In this document: one piece after another, positions 32,867 through 40,047 of the stretch
Layout of the letters: each line of letters starts with the position of its first letter
How positions within the stretch are numbered: the first letter of the stretch is position 1
NCBI GenBank assembly: GCA_041394185.1
Contig: JAWKIQ010000002.1
Coordinates: 930,001-994,000, forward strand
DNA: 64,000 nt
Origin: Acidimicrobiales bacterium
GTDB taxonomy: Bacteria > Actinomycetota > Acidimicrobiia > Acidimicrobiales > Poriferisodalaceae
Reading direction: 5' to 3'
Program-made: the position numbers and the translations under genes
The notes under the pieces: model-generated
What the model saw: only the letters and a program-made list of their open reading frames with translations
What the model was told of the DNA's origin: nothing
The model's database searches: none

Positions 32867-33157
32867 TCACGTCAGGCTGTCGGCAACCATGTAGGCGCGA
32901 TGAGCGACGGTGGCCTTTCGGCTGTGCTCGACCTCGCCTCGGGTCGCTTCTAGCTTCTCCAGCAGAGAGCCCGCCGCTATGGCGGCCTTGGCCTGAAGGG
33001 CCTGGAAGCGCTGCAGTTGCTGCGGGGTCGGGTCGGCGATCGAAGATCGTGGCGGAATGAACGCGTGCGTGGGCACCTGTGAGTCGGTGGCCAACGCCAA
33101 CGAGATCGCCTCTATCCGGCGCTCGTAGTCGTCGAGAAGGTCATCCCACGTCGTCAT
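32867..33157 (-). CDS. FliT-like small helical protein downstream of fliD
   Basis: 96 aa, mainly helical (DLLDDYERRIEAISLALATD ... QQLQRFQALQAKAAIAAGSLLEKLEATRGEVEHSRKATVAHRAYM). It starts 12 nt after fliD, the place where fliT, the FliD chaperone, is found in other bacteria, and has the right size. No diagnostic FliT motif can be seen, so the call is by position and helix content only. Confidence 0.5.
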   Translation of the reverse strand: MTTWDDLLDDYERRIEAISLALATDSQVPTHAFIPPRSSIADPTPQQLQRFQALQAKAAIAAGSLLEKLEATRGEVEHSRKATVAHRAYMVADSLT

Positions 33158-33169
33158 GCAGAGTCCGCT

Positions 33170-35059
33170 CTATCGGTTCAGCGTGGGCAGCAGGCTGGCG
33201 AGGTAGTTGCCTTGCCCCTGAAGCTGACCCAGGGCGCTTTCCATTGCCGTGAACTCGCGCCGCAGTTGTGCCTCGCGCAGCGCCATTCGTTGTTCCATCG
33301 CTGTGATGGACTCGTTGACGTCGGTGATTCGGGTGTCCCACTCCGAGCGGGCCCGGGCGATCTCGCCGTCGACGCCTTCGTACGAGTCGAGCCAGGCGTC
33401 CAGTCGGCCGCTGAGACCCTGGGAGATGGTGACGCTGCCGGCTGTGTAGTTGCCGGCGCCCACATCGTCCGAGCTGGCTGTGACCTGCACCGACAGGCCC
33501 GCCGGGTCGCCTTCGTCGGCTTTCAGAATGCGGCCACTGCCCGTTGCGGCCTGCCCGCCGATGGTTCCGGCGACGTCGGTTCCGGCGGCCGTGGCGTTCA
33601 GGCCGAACGCCGAGTCGTTCCAGATGGCCAGCTCGTACTGTGACCCGAACGCATCGGGCACGCTGATCCGCAGCGCGTCGCCGCCCGAGATGGCGACGCT
33701 GTCGGCCAACACCTCTTCGAGACCGTACGAGGCGAGATCGGAGTTGATCGAGTCGATGGCCTGCTGCAGGGTCGAGCCGTTGGCCACGGTCACCAGGGCG
33801 TTGACTCCGCCGTATTGGATGTTGAATTCCTGCAGTTGAGCTGGCGACTGGAAGACGCTGCCCACCGCCGTCGGAGCCGTCGCGGCGGTGTCGACGACCA
33901 CACCGTAGGTTCCTGGCTGGGTTGCCGAGGTGGCGTTGGCGTACGACACCTTGCCTGAGTCGGAAGAGCCGTTGCGGGCGAACAGGGCCACCACGCTCTC
34001 GAAGTCCGAGCTGAGCGCGTCGTTCAGCTTGGTCTCGTCGACCGAGTAGCTGCCATCGCGCTCGAACTCGATGCCGATGTCGCCGATGGTGCGGAAGTTG
34101 CCCGAGTTGGAGACGACCTCGCTCATGGCGTCGCGAATCGACAGGATCATGTCGCGTGCGGTCGAGTCGTTGGTCAGTGGCGAAGAGGTGTTCGACTCGG
34201 CGTTGTAGTTGGTCTGGCGCTCGAGTTCTTTCAGCAGAGCGTTGGTGGCCGTGACCATCGACTTGATGGCATCGGCCGTCGACTCGGTATCGCGGGTGAC
34301 CTCGATGCGCACCGGCTCGGTGGTTACCTGCTTGGCCTCGAAGCTCACACCGTCCATGACGTTGTCGAAGGTGTTGGAGGACCTGGTGACCTCGAGCCCC
34401 GTGACCGGATCTCCGATACGGATCTTCGCGTCGGCTCCGGTCGTCAGCACCTCCGACGAGGCAAACCCGCCCAGGTCGCTCGTCATGGTGAACTGCGAAT
34501 CGAGCCCACTGTCCTTGGCGGTCAGCAGCAGCCGGTGGTCGTTCATGCCCACCTCTATGACCGAGGCGGTGACCTTGCCGTTGGCGCTGTTGATCTGCTG
34601 AGCCAGTCCCTCCAGTGTGGTGCTGGAATCGGTCGTGATGTCGATGTCACCTTCGGAGGTGGATATCGAGAACGACCCCGCTCCCACGAGGGTGTCGCGC
34701 GCCCCGAATCCGGCGCCGGTGGCGACCTGGTGGTTGGCGGCCAACTGGTTGACGGTCACGTTCACGCCCGACGCGGGGGGAGTACCGGTGATCGAGACGC
34801 TGAGTGCGTCCTCGTTTCCGCTCTTGACCTTGACGAAGCTGTTGAAGTCGCTGACCGAGCGCAGAGCATCGGTGCTGGTTCGCAGTTCTGAGACCTTGCT
34901 GGTGATAGAGGTCCAGGCAGCAAGCTTCTGGTCGTACTCCTGACGCCGAGCTTGCATCCGTGAGATCGGGGCGCGCTCGACCGTCATGAGACTGTCGATC
35001 AATGCGCCTGTGTCAAGCCCAGACGCTATTCCACTGAACGAAACCGTTGGTGAAACCAT
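33170..35059 (-). CDS. fliD: Filament cap protein FliD
   Basis: 629 aa. N-terminal FliD block: VSFSGIASGLDTGALIDSLMTVERAPISRMQARRQEYDQKLAAWTSITSKVSELRTSTDAL. The C-terminal coiled end: ARSEWDTRITDVNESITAMEQRMALREAQLRREFTAMESALGQLQGQGNYLASLLPTLN. The long middle (~250-520) forms the exposed D2/D3 domains. FliD caps the filament tip and helps flagellin fold into place. A FliA-type element lies 34 nt upstream. Confidence 0.97.
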   Translation of the reverse strand: MVSPTVSFSGIASGLDTGALIDSLMTVERAPISRMQARRQEYDQKLAAWTSITSKVSELRTSTDALRSVSDFNSFVKVKSGNEDALSVSITGTPPASGVNVTVNQLAANHQVATGAGFGARDTLVGAGSFSISTSEGDIDITTDSSTTLEGLAQQINSANGKVTASVIEVGMNDHRLLLTAKDSGLDSQFTMTSDLGGFASSEVLTTGADAKIRIGDPVTGLEVTRSSNTFDNVMDGVSFEAKQVTTEPVRIEVTRDTESTADAIKSMVTATNALLKELERQTNYNAESNTSSPLTNDSTARDMILSIRDAMSEVVSNSGNFRTIGDIGIEFERDGSYSVDETKLNDALSSDFESVVALFARNGSSDSGKVSYANATSATQPGTYGVVVDTAATAPTAVGSVFQSPAQLQEFNIQYGGVNALVTVANGSTLQQAIDSINSDLASYGLEEVLADSVAISGGDALRISVPDAFGSQYELAIWNDSAFGLNATAAGTDVAGTIGGQAATGSGRILKADEGDPAGLSVQVTASSDDVGAGNYTAGSVTISQGLSGRLDAWLDSYEGVDGEIARARSEWDTRITDVNESITAMEQRMALREAQLRREFTAMESALGQLQGQGNYLASLLPTLNR

Positions 35060-35092
35060 CGCCGTTGAGGTCTTCTACTAGAGGTGAAGTTC

Positions 35093-35120
35093 CAATCGGC
35101 AGGCGTCAGGGCCGCCTTGA
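35093..35120 (-). promoter_or_regulatory. Candidate FliA-type promoter for fliD
   Basis: On the reverse strand TCAA (35120-35117), 16 nt, GCCGATTG (35100-35093). The -10 differs from the textbook sigma-28 box GCCGATAA at one position. Leader to fliD ~27 nt. Confidence 0.55.
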
Positions 35121-35163
35121 CCGCTTTTGTGGTATTTCACCGGATCGAAATCACTCATCGTGG

Positions 35164-35988
35164 TCACTGCTGGAGCAGCTGTGCGACGGTGCGGGGCATT
35201 ACGTTGGCCTGAGCCAGCATTGCGGTGCCGGCCTCGGACAAGATCTGGCTGCTGGTCATCTTGACCATCTCTAGCGCCATGTCGGTATCGCGGATCCGGC
35301 TGTCGGACGCGGTCAGATTCTCCTGGGCCACCAGCAGGTTGTCGATGACGTGTTCCAGACGACCGGTGGCTGCGCCCAGGTCGCTTCGCATCGATGAGAC
35401 TTCTTCGATGGCCAGGTCGATGACACCGATAGCGCCGTCAGCATCGACCGAGAGGTCGACGGCGTCGAGACCACCACCCGCCAGGATGGTCGGGTCGAGC
35501 CGGAGGTCGCGAGAGATCGACAGTTCGTCGCCTGTGGTGGATCCGACGCCGATGTGGAACACCAGCGGATCGGCCGACAGGTCGCGAAACACCTGCACGT
35601 TGGCAAACCGGGTTCGCTGTTCGATCGACAAGATCTCGTCGCGAAGGGCATCCAACTCGGTCTGCTGGGGGGTTCCGTCTGTCCCAGCGGTGTTCGCGGC
35701 ATCGATTGCGAGGGTTCGCATCCGCTGAAGCACCGAGTGCACCTCGCCCAGGGCACCTTCGGTCGTCTGCAGGAAGCTGACAGCGTCCTGGGCATTGACG
35801 GTGGCCTGCTTGGTGCCGCTGATCGCCGATCGCAGACCTTCCGAGCGCACGAGGCCTGCGGCATCGTCGGTTGCTCGGTTGATCTTCTCACCAGACGACA
35901 AACGCTCGAACGAGCGCTCGAGGGTCGCGTTGCTGGTGGTCAGGTTGCGAAAGGCGTTGAATGCCGAGATGTTCTGGTTGATGCGCAT
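35164..35988 (-). CDS. Flagellin (divergent copy 1)
   Basis: 274 aa from ATG 35988-35986 with GGAGGGA 8 nt upstream; longer readings are not conserved. Has only the D0/D1 flagellin core: MRINQNISAFNAFRNLTTSNATLERSFERLSSGEKINRATDDAAGL at the start and NLTASDSRIRDTDMALEMVKMTSSQILSEAGTAMLAQANVMPRTVAQLLQ at the end; no large D2/D3 insert. It is clearly less similar to copies 2 and 3 than they are to each other, especially in residues 130-220. It could be a minor, proximal or hook-adjacent filament subunit. Confidence 0.95.
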   Translation of the reverse strand: MRINQNISAFNAFRNLTTSNATLERSFERLSSGEKINRATDDAAGLVRSEGLRSAISGTKQATVNAQDAVSFLQTTEGALGEVHSVLQRMRTLAIDAANTAGTDGTPQQTELDALRDEILSIEQRTRFANVQVFRDLSADPLVFHIGVGSTTGDELSISRDLRLDPTILAGGGLDAVDLSVDADGAIGVIDLAIEEVSSMRSDLGAATGRLEHVIDNLLVAQENLTASDSRIRDTDMALEMVKMTSSQILSEAGTAMLAQANVMPRTVAQLLQQ

Positions 35989-36055
35989 CCGGGTTCCCTC
36001 CCTAGATTCGGCCCGACACCCTCTTGGTGGTCGGTGCAATCCGAATTCGGTGGGA

Positions 36056-36082
36056 TGGTCGACCGGAGTCGCAGTTGATTAA
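36056..36082 (-). promoter_or_regulatory. Candidate FliA-type promoter for flagellin copy 1
   Basis: On the reverse strand TTAA (36082-36079), 15 nt, GTCGACCA (36063-36056). Leader ~60 nt. It stands in the short gap between fliS and the flagellin gene, giving the latter its own start. Confidence 0.45.
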
Positions 36083-36088
36083 GGGTCG

Positions 36089-36457
36089 TCAGGCCTGAGC
36101 CTGCTCGACCCCCTGGTACCAGGCGTCGCGAAGCTCGCCGATGATCTGGCGGACGGTCACCAGACCATCGCCCGACTTCTCGACATTGGCTTTGACCATG
36201 GTCTCGTAGCAGTAGTCGTACAAGTCACGCAGGTTGGCAGCTATCTCGCCTCCAGCCTCGTGATCGAGTGAGAATCGGAGCTCGTCGAGGATCAATTGTC
36301 CTCTCACGAGTTCGGCGTGAACCGTCGACGGGTCTTTGCCCGTGTCCAGTGCTGCCAGCGATCTGTCGAGGCCGAGCAGTAGCCGGTCATACAGCATCGT
36401 GATGAGACGAGCAGGGCTCGCCGTTGTCACCGATTGTCGTACGTACTCAGCGCGCAC
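36089..36457 (-). CDS. fliS: Flagellin chaperone FliS
   Basis: 122 aa from a GTG at 36457-36455 (GAGG nearby). Full FliS pattern: AEYVRQSVTTASPARLITMLYDRLLLGLDRSLAAL, then LVRGQLILDELRFSLDHEAGGEIAANLRDLYDYCYETMVKANVEKSGDGLVTVRQIIGELRDAW. FliS holds flagellin unfolded in the cytoplasm and brings it to FlhA. It lies between flagellin genes, oriented with them. Confidence 0.97.
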   Translation of the reverse strand: MRAEYVRQSVTTASPARLITMLYDRLLLGLDRSLAALDTGKDPSTVHAELVRGQLILDELRFSLDHEAGGEIAANLRDLYDYCYETMVKANVEKSGDGLVTVRQIIGELRDAWYQGVEQAQA

Positions 36458-36609
36458 TCTGCCTCGCTTGTCCGATCATGCTTCGTTGCTTTCCGCACTC
36501 CGGCGTCGTGTTCACGCGCCGGTGGGTGCAGGACCCGGTCGAGCCGCTGGTCTCCCGTCGGCGGAGCGCGCCCCTATTCAAGGGGATCGTTCCGGCGAGC
36601 GAGCTTCGC

Positions 36610-37431
36610 CTAGCCCAACAGCGACAGGATCGACTGTGGCTGGGCGTTTGCCTGGGCAAGCATCGACGTGCCGGCCTGGACCATGATCTGGTGGCGGGTG
36701 AACGCAACCATCTCGAGGGCCATGTCGGCGTCCCTGATGCGGCTCTCGGAGGCCGACAGGTTCTCCTGTGCGACCTGCAAGTTGGCAATGGTGTGTTCCA
36801 TGCGGTTCTGGGTGGCGCCCAGAACAGACCTGATGTCCGACACAGCCGAGATGGCGTTGTCGATCGTGGTGATGGCCGAGTCGGCGTCTGTGGTGACGTC
36901 GATCGCTGAGATGTCGACGCTGAACACGGTGTTCGAAGCCATGGTCAGGTCGTCGGTGATCTCCATCTTGTTGATGGCGCCGGCGTTGGGGCCCACGTGG
37001 AACGTGAGCGAGCTGGTGCCGTAGTCCTGGAACACCTGGTTGCCGGCGAACGTCGAGCGGGCACCGATGGCGTCGAGCTCGGCGAGGAGCTCGTCGATCT
37101 CTGCCTGCTGCGGAACGCCGTCAGAGGTAGCGGTGTTGGCGGCATCGATTGCCAGGGTCCGCATGCGCTGCAGCATTGCGTGGACCTCGCTGAGGGCGCC
37201 TTCGGCGTTCTGCACGAAGCTGATGCCGTCCTGGGCGTTCTGGATCGCTTGGCGGCTGCCATTGATCTCAGAGCGCAACCGCTCGGACTTGACGAGGCCG
37301 GCCGCATCGTCTGCGGCACGGTTGATCCGGAAGCCTGACGACAACTTCTCGAGGGTCTTGCCCATCGAGATGTTGGTGCCGGACAAGTTCCGGTAGGCGT
37401 TGAACGCCGCGATGTTCTGGTTGATTCTCAA
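36610..37431 (-). CDS. Flagellin (copy 2)
   Basis: 273 aa. The TTG at 37431-37429 is the best start: GGAGG ends 6 nt before it and it gives MRINQN like copy 1. A GTG three bases earlier is only 3 nt from the GGAGG. Core-only flagellin (D0/D1) with LEKLSSGFRINRAADDAAGLVKSERLRSEINGSRQAIQNAQDGISFVQNAEGALSEVHAMLQRMRTLAIDAANT and C-terminal ENLSASESRIRDADMALEMVAFTRHQIMVQAGTSMLAQANAQPQSILSLLG. Very similar to copy 3. The ribosome binding site lies inside a CsrA-type hairpin. Confidence 0.95.
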   Translation of the reverse strand: MRINQNIAAFNAYRNLSGTNISMGKTLEKLSSGFRINRAADDAAGLVKSERLRSEINGSRQAIQNAQDGISFVQNAEGALSEVHAMLQRMRTLAIDAANTATSDGVPQQAEIDELLAELDAIGARSTFAGNQVFQDYGTSSLTFHVGPNAGAINKMEITDDLTMASNTVFSVDISAIDVTTDADSAITTIDNAISAVSDIRSVLGATQNRMEHTIANLQVAQENLSASESRIRDADMALEMVAFTRHQIMVQAGTSMLAQANAQPQSILSLLG

Positions 37432-37436
37432 CACAC

Positions 37437-37446
37437 ACCTCCGTGT
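37437..37446 (-). promoter_or_regulatory. Candidate CsrA site on the Shine-Dalgarno of flagellin copy 2
   Basis: On the reverse strand ACACGGAGGT (37446-37437), within the hairpin CACAC-GGAG-GTGTG. The GGA is in the loop and is also the ribosome binding site. It fits the CsrA form ACAnGGA in a loop; CsrA binding here would block initiation directly. Confidence 0.55.
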
Positions 37447-37553
37447 GACGTGTTCGAGCCGATTCCGTCCGGCTCCGAGGGAGTTCGTCGACGGGGGTCG
37501 ATATCAGGCAAGCATTTGTGCCAAACAAATCCAGAAATTTCTCGTGGCGGTGC

Positions 37554-37599
37554 AAAAAGCACAAACGGCGGACCGCCCAGAAGGGCGATCCGCCGTTTG
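37554..37599 (-). terminator. Strong intrinsic terminator of flagellin copy 3
   Basis: A 17-bp stem (arms 37562-37578 and 37583-37599, one G-U-type mismatch) with a 4-nt loop. On the reverse strand it is followed by TGTGCTTTTTGC, i.e. a T tract at 37558-37554. It begins 20 nt after the flagellin 3 stop, so that gene is probably a one-gene transcript. Confidence 0.85.
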
Positions 37600-37619
37600 A
37601 GACGCGATGCGAGACTACG

Positions 37620-38441
37620 TCAGAGCAGTGACAGGATCGACTGGTGCGATGCGTTCGCCTGGGCGAGCATCGAGGTACCGGCCTGAGCCATGATCTGGTG
37701 GCGTGTGAACGACACCATCTCCATGGCCATGTCCGTATCACGGATGCGGCTCTCGGAGGCCGACAGGTTCTCCTGTGCGACCTGGAGGTTCGCGATGGTG
37801 TGCTCCATACGGTTCTGGGTAGCACCGAGGGTCGACCGGATGTCGGAGACCGAATCGATGGCATTGTCCAGAGTGGAGATGGCGCCGTCGGCGTCCGACG
37901 TCAGATCGACACCAGAGATGTCGGTGCTGAAGACGTCAGCCGAGGTAAGCGTCAGGTCGTCGCTGATGGCCATCCGGTTGGTGGCGCCGTTGTTGGCGCC
38001 AACATGGAAGGTCAGCGAGGTGGTGCCATAGTCCTGGAACACCTGGTTGCCGGCGAACGTCGAGCGGGAGCCAATGGCGTCGAGCTCGGCGAGGAGCTCG
38101 TCCATTTCAGCCTGCTGGGCGCTGCCGTCGGAGGTCGCGGTGTTGGCCGCGTCAACCGCCAGGGTGCGCATGCGCTGAAGGATCGAGTGGACCTCGCTGA
38201 GTGCACCTTCAGCGGTCTGGACGAAGCTGATGCCGTCCTGAGCGTTGGAGATGGCCTGACGAGTGCCGTTGATCTCAGAGCGCAGACGCTCGGACTTGAC
38301 GAGTCCTGCTGCGTCATCGGCGGCCCGGTTGATCCGGAAGCCCGACGACAACTTCTCGAGCGACTTACCCATGCTGCTGTTGGTCGTCGAGAGGTTGCGG
38401 AAGGCGTTGAACGCCGAAATGTTCTGATTGATTCGCGTCAC
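37620..38441 (-). CDS. Flagellin (copy 3, likely major)
   Basis: 273 aa from the GTG at 38441-38439, placed 8 nt after a perfect AGGAGGT; longer readings upstream pass through the leader hairpin. Core-only flagellin, with N-terminal VTRINQNISAFNAFRNLSTTNSSMGKSLEKLSSGFRINRAADDAAGL and C-terminal ENLSASESRIRDTDMAMEMVSFTRHQIMAQAGTSMLAQANASHQSILSLL. It has the best ribosome binding site, a structured leader and its own strong terminator, all of which suit a highly expressed, separately controlled major flagellin. Confidence 0.95.
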   Translation of the reverse strand: MTRINQNISAFNAFRNLSTTNSSMGKSLEKLSSGFRINRAADDAAGLVKSERLRSEINGTRQAISNAQDGISFVQTAEGALSEVHSILQRMRTLAVDAANTATSDGSAQQAEMDELLAELDAIGSRSTFAGNQVFQDYGTTSLTFHVGANNGATNRMAISDDLTLTSADVFSTDISGVDLTSDADGAISTLDNAIDSVSDIRSTLGATQNRMEHTIANLQVAQENLSASESRIRDTDMAMEMVSFTRHQIMAQAGTSMLAQANASHQSILSLL

Positions 38442-38449
38442 TTCTTGTG

Positions 38450-38487
38450 ACCTCCTGTACTGCGATTCGCACCGACATCCGTGTCGG
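38450..38487 (-). promoter_or_regulatory. Two-site CsrA-type leader of flagellin copy 3
   Basis: Reverse strand. Upstream site ACACGGATGT (38484-38475) sits in hairpin CCGACA-CGGA-TGTCGG (38487-38472) with GGA in the loop and matches the CsrA consensus at all but one position. The second site TACAGGAGGT (38459-38450) is the Shine-Dalgarno itself. GGA to GGA distance is 25 nt. Bacillus hag has the same layout (one site upstream, one over the ribosome binding site). Confidence 0.65.
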
Positions 38488-38629
38488 CCCTCCTTCCATC
38501 GGTCACCCTCTGCGCGATTGTGAGGAGAAATGTCGAGTGATCGCTTTTCTGTCCGGCGGTCTCGTCGACACATCTCGGCCGCTGGTGGCCGCTGTGCCCC
38601 AAACCCCCGCTTCAACCGGGCTCGGCCAC

Positions 38630-38656
38630 TGAAGTCGGAGCCCCTCGGGTCGACTT
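38630..38656 (+). promoter_or_regulatory. Candidate FliA-type promoter for the glycosyltransferase pair
   Basis: TGAA at 38630-38633, 15 nt, GTCGACTT at 38649-38656. The GTG start at 38664 follows after 7 nt, so a leaderless transcript is predicted. It is divergent from flagellin copy 3. Confidence 0.5.
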
Positions 38657-38663
38657 CTCAACG

Positions 38664-39959
38664 GTGACCGTGCCCACCGGCGAGCTTGCGAGCATCGAAC
38701 TCCACCGAGAGGCCTTCGGCGATCTGCTGGTCCGCATGGAAACAGCCATCGTCAGGGGTCGCCACGAAGCGGCAGCAGCGCTTGGTGCCATGGCCGCCGA
38801 CTTCGCCTCGCGCCACCATCCAGGCTGGTTCGCTCACCCCGACCTCGAGCGCATGCTGATTCAGCTCGGAGGCACCATCTCCGTCGCCACCAGCGAGGTT
38901 CCCAGATGTGGTCACATACACCTGGTAGACGTCGCTGCGCCTGGGCCGGTCTTCGACATTGCCGAAAAGATGCAACTGGTGGCCGCTGACCACTCCGAGG
39001 TGGTCATCGTCGAACCCTCGACCAACCCACTGGCTCGGGCCGCTGAGCTGAGGCGCAAGATCGACGAGGCCGAGGTGGTGTTCTTGCACACCGAACCCCA
39101 GGCGGTCGAGATGACCCTCGCCCTTGCCGGTTGGCGATCGCGACCGCCGGTTGTGGTCGTCAATCATCACGAAACCGTCTTCTGGACTGGGGTCGGCGTT
39201 GCAGATGTATTGGTGTCTCACACCGCCTCCGGGCGAGCGCTGGGGGTAGACCGCCGATTCGTCAGCCCGGCTCGGTCGCGGCTGCTTCCCGGCCGCGATG
39301 TGTCGCCCGACATCTGGCGAGGATGGGTCGAAGATGTCGACCGCATCGTGCGGGCCATGCACCCGGCGTGGCTGCCCCAGGCGTGTCTGCCGGCCCCGGC
39401 ATTTCCGAAAGATCTCGAGATAGCCCAGTGGCAGCGGGTTGCGGGTCGTTCCGACGGCTTGGCAGCATCTTGGGCCCGGTCGGGCAGGCTCCTCGAAAGG
39501 CCTGACCGTCCGTCGCTCAGTGTGGTGGTCGTCGGTCGAGAGGGGGCCTCGACGCTCGAGTGCCTGCATCGGGTGCTCGACGCAGCGCCCGATCGCGAGG
39601 CGCCGCAGCTGATAGTGATCGACACCGGACACGACCCCGACCTGGCCGACCTCTTGGACACCCTGGGCGGCCTGGTGTTGAGGGTTCCGATGAGCCCCGG
39701 CTCGGAACCCGATCCGCTGGCCGACGGCTTGCGTTGGTGCTGGGGAAGCGAGTCGGTGCTGCTGCCCGATGCGTGTCGCCCCGAGCCTGCGGCCTGGTCG
39801 GAGGCGCTGACCGCCCTGCGATCCACCGAAGGCGGTCTAGTCCGTCGACCCGACCAGAACGGGGTCGAGCAGATCTTCGTTCGGACCGAACTCGTCACCC
39901 TCGGTGCGGGCCCGGGCACGGTAGGCGAGAAAAGTTCTCGATTGGTCACCCCGTCATGA
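38664..39959 (+). CDS. Glycosyltransferase-like protein next to flagellins
   Basis: 431 aa from a GTG. Residues ~80-200 form a Rossmann-like region (HIHLVDVAAPGPVFDIAEKMQLVAADHSEVVIVEP, then VVFLHTEPQAVEMTLALAGW, then PPVVVVNHHETVFW). Residues ~285-420 start like a GT-A (family 2) domain (PSLSVVVVGREGASTLECLHRVLDAAPD...PQLIVIDTGHDPDLADLL...GLVLRVP), but no clear DXD metal motif follows. It may be a glycosyltransferase or a catalytically altered relative. Its position between flagellin genes and another transferase suggests filament glycosylation; that is inference. Confidence 0.5.
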   Translation: MTVPTGELASIELHREAFGDLLVRMETAIVRGRHEAAAALGAMAADFASRHHPGWFAHPDLERMLIQLGGTISVATSEVPRCGHIHLVDVAAPGPVFDIAEKMQLVAADHSEVVIVEPSTNPLARAAELRRKIDEAEVVFLHTEPQAVEMTLALAGWRSRPPVVVVNHHETVFWTGVGVADVLVSHTASGRALGVDRRFVSPARSRLLPGRDVSPDIWRGWVEDVDRIVRAMHPAWLPQACLPAPAFPKDLEIAQWQRVAGRSDGLAASWARSGRLLERPDRPSLSVVVVGREGASTLECLHRVLDAAPDREAPQLIVIDTGHDPDLADLLDTLGGLVLRVPMSPGSEPDPLADGLRWCWGSESVLLPDACRPEPAAWSEALTALRSTEGGLVRRPDQNGVEQIFVRTELVTLGAGPGTVGEKSSRLVTPS

Positions 39960-40047
39960 CTTGGAACGCGGTACTCATTGGTGGCGCTCGATTCGGCGCC
40001 ACCAGCCAGGCCTCGTTTCGAGATCACAGCCTGTTGGGAGGAAACTA

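Noticed and set aside
37447..38600. FliA-type promoters for flagellins 2 and 3
   Set aside because: GTCGAC and CCGAT words occur upstream, but none has a TnAA at 15-16 nt (best: CACA-N15-ACCGATGG for flagellin 3), so no promoter was annotated.
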